DNA of 64,000 nt from Bacteroides acidifaciens (GTDB lineage: Bacteria > Bacteroidota > Bacteroidia > Bacteroidales > Bacteroidaceae), in contig NZ_CAEUHO010000004.1 of the NCBI RefSeq assembly GCF_903181435.1, positions 62,001-126,000 of the forward strand, in the 5' to 3' direction. Below, piece by piece: positions 44,227 to 54,220 of this stretch (position 1 is the first letter of the stretch; every line of letters starts with the position of its first letter). A program made the translations under genes and the position numbers. The notes beneath the pieces were generated by a model. The model was not told where the DNA came from. It saw only the letters and a program-made list of their open reading frames with translations, and made no database searches.

Positions 44227-45363
44227 ATGGCTATTACAATCAAGAAAGTCTCCACAAAGAGAGAACTTAAGAAATTTATCCGTTTCAATTACAGAATGTA
44301 CAAGGGTAACCCCTACTCTGTGCCTGACCTCTATGACGACATGCTCAACACCTTCAACAAGAAGAAAAACGCAGCATTCGAATTCTGTGAAGCAGATTAT
44401 TTCCTCGCATACCGGGACGATAAAATAGTAGGACGTGTAGCTGCAATCATCAACAACCAAGCGAACGAAAAGTGGAAATGTAAAAACGTTCGTTTCGGAT
44501 GGATAGACTTCATCGACGATCCCGAAGTATCATCCGCACTCATCAAAACGGTAGAAGAATGGGGAAAAGAACGAGGCATGACTCACATTGCCGGTCCTCT
44601 CGGATTTACTGATTTCGATGCGGAAGGAATGTTAGTTGAAGGATTCGACCAACTTAGTACCATGGCTACTATCTACAACTACCCATACTATCCTGTACAC
44701 ATGGAAAAGTTAGGCTTCGAGAAAGACGCCGACTGGGTGGAATACAAAATCTACATACCGGATGCCATTCCCGACAAGCATAAACGTATCTCCGAACTGA
44801 TCCAACGAAAATATAATCTCAAGATAAAGAAATATACTTCCGCAAAAAAAATAGCCAAAGATTACGGACAGAAGATTTTCGAGCTGATGAATGAAGCATA
44901 TAGTCCTCTTTATGGCTATTCTCCGTTGACACAGCGGCAAATCGACCAATACGTGAAAATGTATCTGCCGATCCTTGACTTACGAATGGTTACACTGATT
45001 ACTGATGCCAATGACGAACTGGTCTGTGTAGGTATCTCCATGCCATCTCTCGCCGAAGCTTTACAGAAATCAAACGGACGTCTGTTGCCATTCGGATGGT
45101 TCTATCTGGTAAAGGCATTATTCATGAAACGCCGTGCCAAGATGCTTGATCTGCTACTCGTTGCAGTGAAACCGGAATATCAAAACAAAGGTGTTAACGC
45201 TTTGTTATTTTCCGATTTAATTCCTGTTTATCAAAAATTAGGTTTTATCTTTGCGGAAAGCAACCCCGAACTGGAACTGAACGGAAAAGTTCAGGCACAA
45301 TGGGATTACTTTGAGACTCAACAACATAAGCGCCGCCGTGCGTTCATCAAAGAGATAAAATAA
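44227..45363 (+). CDS. GNAT-like N-acetyltransferase family protein
   Basis: A 378-residue cytosolic protein. The N-terminal half has a GNAT-like core ([22 protein letters not shown]), and the C-terminal half repeats GNAT features ([32 protein letters not shown], with the acetyl-CoA pyrophosphate-binding Q-N-K-G-V). It probably transfers an acyl group to an unknown acceptor. The next gene, parE, starts 10 bases after its stop, so it is co-transcribed with topoisomerase IV and coaD. Confidence 0.75.
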   Translation: MAITIKKVSTKRELKKFIRFNYRMYKGNPYSVPDLYDDMLNTFNKKKNAAFEFCEADYFLAYRDDKIVGRVAAIINNQANEKWKCKNVRFGWIDFIDDPEVSSALIKTVEEWGKERGMTHIAGPLGFTDFDAEGMLVEGFDQLSTMATIYNYPYYPVHMEKLGFEKDADWVEYKIYIPDAIPDKHKRISELIQRKYNLKIKKYTSAKKIAKDYGQKIFELMNEAYSPLYGYSPLTQRQIDQYVKMYLPILDLRMVTLITDANDELVCVGISMPSLAEALQKSNGRLLPFGWFYLVKALFMKRRAKMLDLLLVAVKPEYQNKGVNALLFSDLIPVYQKLGFIFAESNPELELNGKVQAQWDYFETQQHKRRRAFIKEIK

Positions 45364-45373
45364 AGAAACAGCT

Positions 45374-47251
45374 ATGGAAGAGAACGAATTGATACCTGTA
45401 GACAACAACAATGCAGTAGAGTACACTGACGACAACATCCGTCACCTAAGTGACATGGAACATGTACGCACACGCCCCGGTATGTATATCGGAAGGCTGG
45501 GCGACGGTGCACATGCCGAAGACGGAATCTATGTCCTCCTGAAAGAAGTAATTGACAACAGTATTGATGAGTTCAAAATGCAAGCCGGTAAGAAAATCGA
45601 GATTACCGTTGAAGAAAACCTTCGTATCAGCGTACGCGACTACGGACGAGGCATCCCGCAGGGAAAACTCATCGAAGCTGTCAGCATGTTGAACACTGGT
45701 GGTAAGTATGACAGCAAGGCATTTAAGAAAAGTGTCGGGTTGAACGGTGTGGGTGTGAAAGCCGTCAATGCCTTGAGCTCCCGTTTTGAGGTACGCAGCT
45801 ACCGTGACGGTAAAGTACGTACCGCTATTTTCTCGAAAGGAACCCTGCTGAGTGACAATACGCAAGATACCGAAGAGGAAAACGGAACTTACATCTTCTT
45901 CGAACCGGATAATACATTATTCCTGAATTACTGTTTCAAGCCTGAATTTATTGAGACAATGCTACGTAATTACACGTACCTCAATACAGGGCTTGCCATT
46001 ATCTATAACGGACACCGTATCTTGTCGCGCAATGGTTTGGTAGACCTTTTGAACGACAACATGACGGCAACCGGACTTTACCCGATTATCCACCTGAAAG
46101 GGGAAGACATCGAAATAGCCTTCACTCATACCGGACAATACGGAGAAGAATATTACTCCTTTGTCAACGGTCAGCATACCACGCAGGGCGGTACGCATCA
46201 AAGTGCTTTCAAAGAACACATCGCCCGTACTATCAAGGAGTTTTTCAACAAGAACATGGATTATACCGATATCCGTAACGGACTGGTTGCTGCCATTGCT
46301 GTCAATGTGGAAGAACCGATCTTTGAGAGTCAGACGAAAACGAAGCTGGGTTCTACCAATATGGTCCCCGGCGGAGTGACCGTCAACAAGTATGTAGGTG
46401 ATTTCATCAAACAGGAAGTGGATAACTTTCTGCACAAGAACGCGGATATAGCCGAAGTAATACAACAAAAAATTCAAGAATCGGAAAAAGAACGTAAAGC
46501 CATTGCAGGGGTTACCAAATTGGCCCGTGAGCGTGCAAAGAAAGCGAACCTGCACAACCGTAAATTACGCGACTGCCGTATTCACCTCAACGACCCGAAA
46601 GGGAAAGGATTGGAAGAAGACTCTTGCATCTTTATCACCGAGGGAGACTCTGCAAGTGGTTCCATCACCAAAAGCCGTGATGTGAACACGCAGGCAGTGT
46701 TCAGTCTTCGCGGTAAGCCGCTGAACTCTTTCGGATTAACCAAGAAAGTGGTTTACGAAAACGAAGAATTTAATCTGCTTCAAGCAGCCTTGAATATTGA
46801 AGACGGATTGGACGGTCTGCGCTACAACAAGGTTATCGTAGCAACCGATGCCGATGTGGACGGCATGCATATCCGCCTGCTACTGATTACCTTCTTCCTG
46901 CAATTCTTCCCCGATCTTATTAAAAAGGGACATGTGTATATCCTGCAAACACCTTTGTTCCGTGTACGCAATAAGAAGAAAACAATCTACTGCTACAGTG
47001 AAGAAGAGCGCGTTAACGCAATAAACGAACTAAGCCCGAATCCGGAAATCACGCGATTTAAAGGTTTAGGAGAGATTTCACCGGACGAGTTCAAGCACTT
47101 TATCGGCAAGGACATGCGTCTGGAACAAGTATCTTTGCGAAAAACAGACGCAGTAAAAGAACTACTTGAGTTCTACATGGGTAAAAACACCATGGAACGA
47201 CAGAACTTTATTATAGACAATCTAGTTATAGAAGAAGACCTGGCATCATGA
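45374..47251 (+). CDS. parE: DNA topoisomerase IV subunit B (ParE/GyrB family)
   Basis: A 625-residue type II topoisomerase ATPase subunit. GHKL ATPase motifs: [18 protein letters not shown] and [27 protein letters not shown]. The transducer domain follows ([14 protein letters not shown]). The TOPRIM domain starts at [17 protein letters not shown] and includes [12 protein letters not shown]. The C-terminal [17 protein letters not shown] is typical. It decatenates chromosomes together with ParC, which is not encoded here. GyrB would be longer, so ParE is the better call. The stop overlaps the coaD start by four bases. Confidence 0.92.
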   Translation: MEENELIPVDNNNAVEYTDDNIRHLSDMEHVRTRPGMYIGRLGDGAHAEDGIYVLLKEVIDNSIDEFKMQAGKKIEITVEENLRISVRDYGRGIPQGKLIEAVSMLNTGGKYDSKAFKKSVGLNGVGVKAVNALSSRFEVRSYRDGKVRTAIFSKGTLLSDNTQDTEEENGTYIFFEPDNTLFLNYCFKPEFIETMLRNYTYLNTGLAIIYNGHRILSRNGLVDLLNDNMTATGLYPIIHLKGEDIEIAFTHTGQYGEEYYSFVNGQHTTQGGTHQSAFKEHIARTIKEFFNKNMDYTDIRNGLVAAIAVNVEEPIFESQTKTKLGSTNMVPGGVTVNKYVGDFIKQEVDNFLHKNADIAEVIQQKIQESEKERKAIAGVTKLARERAKKANLHNRKLRDCRIHLNDPKGKGLEEDSCIFITEGDSASGSITKSRDVNTQAVFSLRGKPLNSFGLTKKVVYENEEFNLLQAALNIEDGLDGLRYNKVIVATDADVDGMHIRLLLITFFLQFFPDLIKKGHVYILQTPLFRVRNKKKTIYCYSEEERVNAINELSPNPEITRFKGLGEISPDEFKHFIGKDMRLEQVSLRKTDAVKELLEFYMGKNTMERQNFIIDNLVIEEDLAS

Positions 47252-47703
47252 GAAAAGCAATATTCCCGGGCACCTTTGACCCATTCACCATCGGACATTA
47301 TTCGGTAGTGGAACGTGCACTTACCTTTATGGACGAAATCGTGATAGGAATTGGTATCAATGAGAACAAGAATACATACTTTCCCATTGAGAAAAGGGAA
47401 GAAATGATTCGAGAACTTTATAAAGATGAACCTCGTATTCAAGTGATGTCTTACGACTGTCTGACCATTGATTTTGCGCAGGAAATAGGGGCCAAGTTCA
47501 TTATACGCGGTATCCGTACGGTGAAAGATTTCGAGTATGAAGAGACAATTGCGGACATCAACCGCAAACTGGCAGGCATTGAAACCATCCTACTCTTCAC
47601 AGAACCGGAACTGACTTGCGTCAGCTCTACAATTGTACGCGAATTATTGACTTATAATAAAGACATCAGCCAGTTTATTCCCAAAGGGATGAAGATGGGT
47701 TGA
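47248..47703 (+). CDS. coaD: Phosphopantetheine adenylyltransferase
   Basis: A 151-residue cytosolic enzyme of coenzyme A synthesis: 4'-phosphopantetheine + ATP to dephospho-CoA + PPi. Nucleotidyltransferase signatures are [20 protein letters not shown] (the T/HxGH motif) at the N-terminus and [12 protein letters not shown] near the C-terminus (ISSTxxR). [14 protein letters not shown] is also a family hallmark. The start overlaps the parE stop (ATGA). Length is normal. Confidence 0.95.
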   Translation: MRKAIFPGTFDPFTIGHYSVVERALTFMDEIVIGIGINENKNTYFPIEKREEMIRELYKDEPRIQVMSYDCLTIDFAQEIGAKFIIRGIRTVKDFEYEETIADINRKLAGIETILLFTEPELTCVSSTIVRELLTYNKDISQFIPKGMKMG

Positions 47704-47747
47704 GAAAAAATATACTGCACAGCTTCTCCTCCTTCGGAAAGGTTGCT

Positions 47748-47895
47748 CTCCCCCGATAACGGGGGAGTCGGAGGGGGTGAGTATCCGTAGGGAGAGGTGG
47801 TAGGTAAAAGTGTAAATTTATATATCACTGAATAACAGAATAATATGTATACCTACCACCCCGCCCTACGGGCACCCCTCCTTCCCGAAGAAGGG
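47748..47895. repeat. Palindromic intergenic repeat between coaD and the S41 protease
   Basis: A compound inverted repeat. GGAGGGGGTG (47770-47779), CCGTAGGG (47785-47792) and AGGTGGTAGGT (47795-47805) pair with ACCTACCACC (47851-47860), CCCTACGG (47864-47871) and CACCCCTCC (47873-47881). It is flanked by small hairpins: CTCCCCC/GGGGGAG at 47748-47767 and CTTC/GAAG near 47882-47893. The layout resembles a REP/MITE-like unit about 150 bp long. The first hairpin may serve as the coaD transcript end. Confidence 0.65.
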
Positions 47896-47931
47896 AAACC
47901 ATGCGGATAAAATTTCCAATAAAGTAAGATT

Positions 47932-49515
47932 ATGAATAAGATTAAAATGTATATCTTTTTGGCTTGCCTGTGGGCAGTATCAACCATACAAGCCCAAAAC
48001 TTCGGTTCTGAAGCTATGCGGAAGCTACAGATGGCAGAATTCGCAATCTCCAATTTCTATGTAGACAAAGTAGATGAAAACAAATTGGTGGAAGAAGCCA
48101 TCATCAAGATGCTGGCACAACTCGACCCGCACTCTACCTACTCGAACGCAGAGGAAGTGAAGAAAATGAACGAGCCTCTTCAAGGTAACTTCGAAGGTAT
48201 TGGAGTTCAGTTTCAGATGATTGAGGATACTCTGTTGGTAGTGCAACCTGTCAGCAACGGACCTTCCGAGAAAGTCGGCATCCTTGCCGGTGACCGTATT
48301 GTTGCGGTCAATGACAGCGCCATTGCCGGAGTGAAAATGAGTACGGAAGATATTATGAAGCGTCTGCGTGGTCCGAAAGGCTCTAAAGTCAACCTGACGA
48401 TTGTTCGTCGTGGCGTACAGGATCCTTTATTGTTCACTGTGAAAAGAGATAAAATACCGATCCTTAGCCTCGATGCTTCTTATATGATTCAGCCAAAGAC
48501 AGGTTATATCCGCATCAACCGTTTTGGAGCAACTACTGCCGAGGAATTCAAGAAAGCAATGACAAGCCTTCAGAAACAAGGCATGAAGGACCTGATTCTC
48601 GACCTGCAAGGAAACGGTGGAGGTTACCTGAATGCAGCTATCGACCTTGCCAACGAATTCCTGGGACAAAAGGAACTGATTGTCTACACAGAAGGAAGAG
48701 CTGCCAAACGCAGTGATTTCTATGCCAAAGGAAATGGGCATTTCCGCAATGGACGTCTCATCATCCTGGTAGACGAATATACAGCCTCTGCCAGCGAAAT
48801 TGTCAGCGGCGCAGTACAGGATTGGGATAGAGGAATTATCGTAGGACGCCGCTCTTTCGGCAAAGGACTGGTACAACGTCCTGTCGACCTGCCGGACGGT
48901 TCCATGATTCGTTTGACTATTGCACGCTATTACACTCCTGCAGGTCGCTGCATCCAAAAGCCTTACGACAGTTCGACAGATTACAACAAAGATCTGATAG
49001 AACGTTTCAATCACGGTGAACTGATGAATGCTGACAGCATCCACTTCCCGGATTCGCTGAAAGTACAAACCAAGAAACTAGGACGTACCGTTTATGGCGG
49101 AGGGGGTATCATGCCGGATTATTTCGTACCTATCGACACTACTCTTTATACGGATTATCACCGCAATTTGGTAGCTAAAGGAGCCGTGATTAAATTCACC
49201 ATGCAGTTTATCGAAGGACACCGGAAAGAGTTGGCAAACAAATACAAGAAGTTCGAATCGTTTAATGAGAAGTTCGTAGTCGATGATAATATGCTTGCCA
49301 CTTTAAAAGAAATAGGAGAGAAAGAAGGGGTGAAGTTTAACGAAGAGCAATATCAAAAGTCGCTCCCTCTTATCAAGACGCAGCTTAAAGCACTGATAGC
49401 CCGTGACCTTTGGGATATGAACGAATATTTCCGGGTAATGAATACTACCAATGAGAGTATACAAAAGGCGCTGGAGATACTGAATTCGGATGAATATCAG
49501 AAGAAGCTGAAATAG
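47932..49515 (+). CDS. S41-family C-terminal processing peptidase
   Basis: A 527-residue secreted serine protease of the CtpA/Prc group with a signal peptide (YIFLACLWAVSTIQAQ). A PDZ domain lies at about 85-170 (GNFEGIGVQFQMIEDTLLVVQPVSNGPSEKVGILAGDRI). The catalytic part has Ser286 in YTASASEIVSGA and Lys311 in RRSFGKGLVQ, spaced 25 residues as in the family. It processes C-termini of periplasmic proteins or degrades tagged ones. The C-terminal 150 residues are helical and charged. It is preceded by the palindromic repeat and is probably transcribed on its own. Confidence 0.92.
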   Translation: MNKIKMYIFLACLWAVSTIQAQNFGSEAMRKLQMAEFAISNFYVDKVDENKLVEEAIIKMLAQLDPHSTYSNAEEVKKMNEPLQGNFEGIGVQFQMIEDTLLVVQPVSNGPSEKVGILAGDRIVAVNDSAIAGVKMSTEDIMKRLRGPKGSKVNLTIVRRGVQDPLLFTVKRDKIPILSLDASYMIQPKTGYIRINRFGATTAEEFKKAMTSLQKQGMKDLILDLQGNGGGYLNAAIDLANEFLGQKELIVYTEGRAAKRSDFYAKGNGHFRNGRLIILVDEYTASASEIVSGAVQDWDRGIIVGRRSFGKGLVQRPVDLPDGSMIRLTIARYYTPAGRCIQKPYDSSTDYNKDLIERFNHGELMNADSIHFPDSLKVQTKKLGRTVYGGGGIMPDYFVPIDTTLYTDYHRNLVAKGAVIKFTMQFIEGHRKELANKYKKFESFNEKFVVDDNMLATLKEIGEKEGVKFNEEQYQKSLPLIKTQLKALIARDLWDMNEYFRVMNTTNESIQKALEILNSDEYQKKLK

Positions 49516-49891
49516 GGTATTCAGTAAACAATCATAAGACACCATTTTTCAGTTCGGTGGACATATATACTCACCATAGTGGACATATAGATACACGATG
49601 GTGAGTATATATATCCACCGTGCTGTATATATATATGTCCACTATGCCTTAATCCAAGAATAAAGGCAGGATAACTTATAAAAGCCGCTTGATAGCAAAC
49701 AAACAACAGCTATATCCCCCCCTTCTCCTAAGTCCGAAGATGATCGATTAGCTTTGCAACAATAGAAAACAATGTCCTGATAGACTTACAACGGTAAATT
49801 AAAGATACGTAGTAATGTATAAGGCGAAACAAATTAATAATGGCAATACAATTTGAATTGTACAAGACTCCCCGCTCTTGGTAGGAGTAAC
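49516..49891. other. Intergenic region with palindromic repeat, between convergent genes
   Basis: About 375 bp between the S41 stop and the stop of the minus-strand operon. The first half holds the TATA-rich palindromic repeat (49557-49640). The second half shows no ORF or strong structure by eye. Confidence 0.5.
49557..49640. repeat. Dispersed palindromic repeat, copy 2
   Basis: The 21-base arm at 49557-49577 (GTGGACATATATACTCACCAT) is mirrored at 49598-49618 with one mismatch. A second GTGGACATATAG arm (49579-49590) is mirrored by TATATGTCCAC near 49629-49641. It aligns with 7604-7680, forty-two kilobases away. It is non-coding and could form a cruciform or stem-loop. Confidence 0.65.
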
Positions 49892-52222
49892 TTACCGTTT
49901 CACCTTCCAGTTTCCATCTTTAGAAACTCTTACATGCAATACGCTCTTATTGGCAAGAGTAATCTGTATATCACTCTGTTGTGCAGCATTTGTCTTGGCG
50001 GAAATGGCTTTCGCTATATCTTCTGCCTTCCAAGCGGCATTATGAGGCACAACAATTGTCACAAACACAACCGGAGAATCCGGTTTAACCTTCTGTTTGG
50101 CAAAAGCTGTCACAGGTTTTACCATATACTCCTGTTGTTGTGCTCCAAAGCTACGGCCCTTTTGTTCCTCAAAATAAACTAATAACTGATCTGTTTCAAT
50201 CTCCTCGCCCGAACGGTCTTTCCATTTCTTCTTCTCACCCAGAGAATTAAACCAGTTCTTTCCACTTTTGTCCAAGGTATATAATTGCCAAAGGCTTCCT
50301 GCGGTATAATCTTCCGTTCCCTTTCCGGGCAACAAACAATCCTGCATAATAAGGATTCCTTCTTTAGTCAATACAATATTACGCTGCAAGGTAGAGCCGT
50401 CCACACATTGATCGTCCAGTACAATCTGCCCATAAGAATCCCCTTCACGCGTTTCCACAATGGCTTTCTTCACAGTGTTCGGGTTAAATAATACCCCTAC
50501 CTGCTCATGAACATAATCTTCGCCTGGTAGAGAAACCTTATTGTGAGCACGTATCATAAAGTCCAGCTTTGACTTCTTAGCCCCATTTTTCGCTTCATGT
50601 TTCCAATCACAACCGATATAGCGATATTCATTCAAATTAAAATCTGCTGCAACATTCAAAGAAACAAAACAAACATTCTTGTCCTGAAGAACCACTCTTA
50701 CAGCTTTTCCTTCTTTCCCCAAATCGACTAAAGAAGCATTTCTACTCCAGTTATTAAGCGTCGTGCAATCGTGTAACGATTGATTTCCTGCCGTCCCCAT
50801 CAGTCTGACATCCTTTATATAGATAATCTCTCCCGGTTCCCCCTGAAAACGGAATGTAATCTTTTGCATACCACGCATGGCAGGATTGTCGGAGATTTCA
50901 GTAGAGGAACTAAAATCTATATAATCGGTAAACCAAGTATCTGTCAGCAGGCGGCTGTTTTTTTCGTCAAAAGGGAATCCGCTACCTTGTTCTTTCATCA
51001 ATATGACCGTGTTGCCATGTCGTGCGTCTGTTGCATGCCGTTGAACTCCATGAAACAACGGATTATTATCTACTTCAAAATAGTTAATAGTTCCCCGCAA
51101 GTTAGGATGCTGATGAGTTCCGGAAGCGTATAAGTCACTCATGACGAAAGGAGTTCCCGGTTCGACAGAAGCACGAAGCAAAAGCTGGTCGGGAATTCCG
51201 GTCCGCCCCTTGCGATTGGTACGGGTAGTCACTAGAGAAGTACGAGTCGGTGTATCCAGTTTTCCCTTGAATGAAGGAAGCAGAGCCACTTCTGCCAGCG
51301 TAGCCCAGTCGCAAGCCTGACGAGGATTCCATCCGGGTTTCAGATATTTGTCATCCAGGTTGGGGTAGCCGATGGTAAAGAGTTTCCACGCAGCCTTTCG
51401 GAATGAAGCATCTCCAGTCAGACGGGTCATCTTTTCAAAGACCAGGATCCAGTTATTGTAGGCAAAGAAATAATCGTCTCCATATTCGGGCATATAGCCG
51501 CTTGGCGCTTGCTGGTCGCGATAGCGTTCAAACCACTTTTTTATTTCCGGCGTTTTTAATTGCGATCCCTTGCCGCTTTCAATGCCGATGGAGATAATAT
51601 CATTCAGATGGATAGAAGCATAGAGCGTTGCCGTTTCATCCACATCCTTATTCCGATACCAGAAATCCCACATCTTGTCAATATATTCTTTCCATTGGGC
51701 GGCATTAGGAGCATCAGGGAATAGATTATACATACGTACAAATCCAAGTGCACGCTCTTGCCTCTGGTTGTTATCTACCACAAATTCGGGTTCAAAGTGG
51801 AGGTCGGCAAAACGAACCATTATATCGTCCGCTTCATCCGTCAGGCGTTCATTTTCTTTCAGAATCTCGTATGCTAATGTCAGATTCTGCAAAGCAAAGA
51901 AATCGTCCCTCCCACGCATGAGCTTCTCATCCTTCCGCCATTCACGTACCGCACTTTTAAATACAAGTTCCGACAGATCCAAATAACGCTTTTGCTGCGT
52001 TGCTTTATAGAAAATAGCCGATGCGGACATCAGATTCGTCATCCAGCGAACATTCTTTTTCTTGATTTCGCTTACAATACGCTCTTCGCTATGATTCTGC
52101 GTCAACAAATCGAAAGCAGTTGAGGCTTTCGGCAGAAAATCCGCTTTTCGCAATTCCTGCGCATGAACATGGCAGGATAATAGCAAACAAGCAACGGCTA
52201 ATAATAAAGATCTTAGTTTCAT
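49892..52222 (-). CDS. Secreted protein, heparinase-II/III-like toroid and beta-sandwich; candidate polysaccharide lyase
   Basis: A 776-residue secreted protein with a signal peptide (SLLLAVACLLLSCHVHA; an LSC is present, but AQ cleavage also fits). Residues about 30-350 are alpha-helical in pairs like an (alpha/alpha) toroid. The rest is beta-rich, with GTHQHPNLRGTINYFEVDNNPLFHGVQRHATDARHG, a His/Tyr-rich stretch reminiscent of the catalytic surface in heparinase II/III-type lyases. I cannot place it in a CAZy family. It is the last gene of the minus-strand operon, seven bases after the 664-frame gene, and is likely a lyase or hydrolase of the same glycan. Confidence 0.6.
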   Translation of the reverse strand: MKLRSLLLAVACLLLSCHVHAQELRKADFLPKASTAFDLLTQNHSEERIVSEIKKKNVRWMTNLMSASAIFYKATQQKRYLDLSELVFKSAVREWRKDEKLMRGRDDFFALQNLTLAYEILKENERLTDEADDIMVRFADLHFEPEFVVDNNQRQERALGFVRMYNLFPDAPNAAQWKEYIDKMWDFWYRNKDVDETATLYASIHLNDIISIGIESGKGSQLKTPEIKKWFERYRDQQAPSGYMPEYGDDYFFAYNNWILVFEKMTRLTGDASFRKAAWKLFTIGYPNLDDKYLKPGWNPRQACDWATLAEVALLPSFKGKLDTPTRTSLVTTRTNRKGRTGIPDQLLLRASVEPGTPFVMSDLYASGTHQHPNLRGTINYFEVDNNPLFHGVQRHATDARHGNTVILMKEQGSGFPFDEKNSRLLTDTWFTDYIDFSSSTEISDNPAMRGMQKITFRFQGEPGEIIYIKDVRLMGTAGNQSLHDCTTLNNWSRNASLVDLGKEGKAVRVVLQDKNVCFVSLNVAADFNLNEYRYIGCDWKHEAKNGAKKSKLDFMIRAHNKVSLPGEDYVHEQVGVLFNPNTVKKAIVETREGDSYGQIVLDDQCVDGSTLQRNIVLTKEGILIMQDCLLPGKGTEDYTAGSLWQLYTLDKSGKNWFNSLGEKKKWKDRSGEEIETDQLLVYFEEQKGRSFGAQQQEYMVKPVTAFAKQKVKPDSPVVFVTIVVPHNAAWKAEDIAKAISAKTNAAQQSDIQITLANKSVLHVRVSKDGNWKVKR

Positions 52223-52229
52223 AAATATA

Positions 52230-54182
52230 TTATTCCAGTTTCAGCGTTTTAGTTCCTTCTTTCGTATAGAATTGCACTATGTTACTCCCCGCTTTTTGCT
52301 GCATATAATCACTTCGAGAGATATATTCAGTATTCAATTTCACTGTTTTTCCATTTACCTTATATTGTCCGGTATAAGCAGTTTCGGGCGAGAAGAACGT
52401 TAGTTCCAGCACGTCACCTTGAATATTGGTATACGAGATAGCAGGAGTGTCACTCGTTTCGTAATCGGTAGACCGCGTGAATTTAGTCTTTTTGGAGATA
52501 TCACCGGCAAATTTAGCCAGTTCCTTTTCCTGATTGCCTTGGGCATCTTTGTATTGCCGGGTAATCTCCGTTGTCTCCAACACCCAAGAGCCTCTACGCC
52601 GATTACGGTCTTTCAGCGTAAGCACATCATGGTCCTTGATCGTATACTTACCGTCTACCGTATCAAAATCCCATGCTTCGGGAGTAGTAAAGGCAAACAT
52701 CATAGAACCTGTGTGACACAGTACCCACCGCATACCATTGATTTCCTTGACGATTCTTTTCTTGATTCCCTTACGGCTGAAAGGAACATACATCTGATAG
52801 AATGTAGGTTGATTCATATAATCATCCGCCACATTATATACCCCTATCGCACTTCTTTCGTACCCTAGTACCCGATGATAGGGATTCTCACCATATCCCA
52901 GCTTATTCGATACAGTCTGATGCCTTTGCGGACGCTCCGGATTGTCATGACACACACTGAATACAGAAGCATTGGATACATCCGACTGCCACACTAAATG
53001 CAAGTTCTTTGTTTCCTTAAAAGCATACGTATACTGAAATCCTTTCAGTTTTTCAGGAAAGGCTTCGATCGTTTGTGTAGACAGTCCGTAATTCTGGCTT
53101 TGATAAGTAGACCTGCAATAGAAATGCCTTTCATCGATGCGCAAAGCGTCAAAACGATAAGGATATTTCTTTTCAGCATTCAAAGCTTCCAGATAAGGAA
53201 GAGGCTTGACAGTGCGTTGATAAGCCATCCAGAAATTGAAGCATCCGAAATTATCTTTGCCGGCAGTCAAACGGATGATACGTTCATCCGGCGAACCATA
53301 AAACAACCAAGCCAACTGCACAATCTGTACATCTGTACTCAAATTGCCCGTATATAAATTGGTCCAGCCTTTGCAACGGGGTGGATTGGCGCAATACAAT
53401 CCCTGATTCCAAGGCAACATCAATTGTGCTGCCATGTGTTGATAAGTAATTGCAGCCGTCTTACGTATCTCTTCATCCCGACTGAATTCGGCAAGCATTC
53501 GCACGTATTGAAGATTGGTTCCTATATAAGTGAATGCATCTGCTTCGCGGCAATTGTCTGTGAAAAACTGTTTCAGGACATTGAGGATTCTGCCTCGCAA
53601 ATAATCTTTCAGGTAAGAAGAGTCATGCCCGTCCGCATCCACAAAATCCGGCCATTCTTCTGCACACAGAAAACCGCTTGTCTGATGCATCATCCGCATA
53701 TTCAGCGTTCCACGCTCGCTTGTATACTTCCCTATTTTCATAAATTCCTTAATCTTCTTACGCAGTTTTTCCGGCATTTTATCTTTGGTAAGCAGATAAC
53801 CGTGCATAGTGGCATGAGCAAAGAAATCCATATCAGAACCGGACTGATAGAAATCATCCACATGGTCCAGTTGATATTGATACATATCAGTCAACTTCGA
53901 GATAGCCTCTTCCGTTTCATAATCGCACCACAATCGTACATAGTAAAATGGAGACAGATACTTGATGTTGTCCTCTTTCGCAAGTTTAGCTTGTAGCATA
54001 CGTTGAATGAGCGACCGGCTTCTCTCTTCATAAGTGGCTCCGCGCATGACAGGTTCTGCGTCATTCTGCAAATTTTCCAATACAGAAGGCGAGAACGGGC
54101 TTCTTTTCTGCCCCATACTGTCATTACAAATGACCATGCCAAGCGACAACAATATGCAAAAGCCGATATATCTTAGTTTCAT
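52230..54182 (-). CDS. Secreted protein with predicted alpha/alpha-toroid domain; unclassified
   Basis: A 650-residue secreted protein from ATG 54182 (MKLRYIGFCILLSLGMVIC); the frame is open to 54224 but overlaps the preceding gene's end. Residues about 80-300 look like helical pairs (YVRLWCDYETEEAISKLTDMYQYQLD; ILNVLKQFFTDNCREADAFTYIG), then a beta-rich C-terminal half with NYGLSTQTIEAFPEKLKGFQY and FFSPETAYTGQYKVNG. No known catalytic motif is visible. Its place between the GH3 and heparinase-like genes suggests a role in breakdown of the same polysaccharide, perhaps as a lyase. Confidence 0.6.
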   Translation of the reverse strand: MKLRYIGFCILLSLGMVICNDSMGQKRSPFSPSVLENLQNDAEPVMRGATYEERSRSLIQRMLQAKLAKEDNIKYLSPFYYVRLWCDYETEEAISKLTDMYQYQLDHVDDFYQSGSDMDFFAHATMHGYLLTKDKMPEKLRKKIKEFMKIGKYTSERGTLNMRMMHQTSGFLCAEEWPDFVDADGHDSSYLKDYLRGRILNVLKQFFTDNCREADAFTYIGTNLQYVRMLAEFSRDEEIRKTAAITYQHMAAQLMLPWNQGLYCANPPRCKGWTNLYTGNLSTDVQIVQLAWLFYGSPDERIIRLTAGKDNFGCFNFWMAYQRTVKPLPYLEALNAEKKYPYRFDALRIDERHFYCRSTYQSQNYGLSTQTIEAFPEKLKGFQYTYAFKETKNLHLVWQSDVSNASVFSVCHDNPERPQRHQTVSNKLGYGENPYHRVLGYERSAIGVYNVADDYMNQPTFYQMYVPFSRKGIKKRIVKEINGMRWVLCHTGSMMFAFTTPEAWDFDTVDGKYTIKDHDVLTLKDRNRRRGSWVLETTEITRQYKDAQGNQEKELAKFAGDISKKTKFTRSTDYETSDTPAISYTNIQGDVLELTFFSPETAYTGQYKVNGKTVKLNTEYISRSDYMQQKAGSNIVQFYTKEGTKTLKLE

Positions 54183-54220
54183 ATTATCTTTGTTGTTAAG
54201 TTTGAAAGAATTCAACTCTG

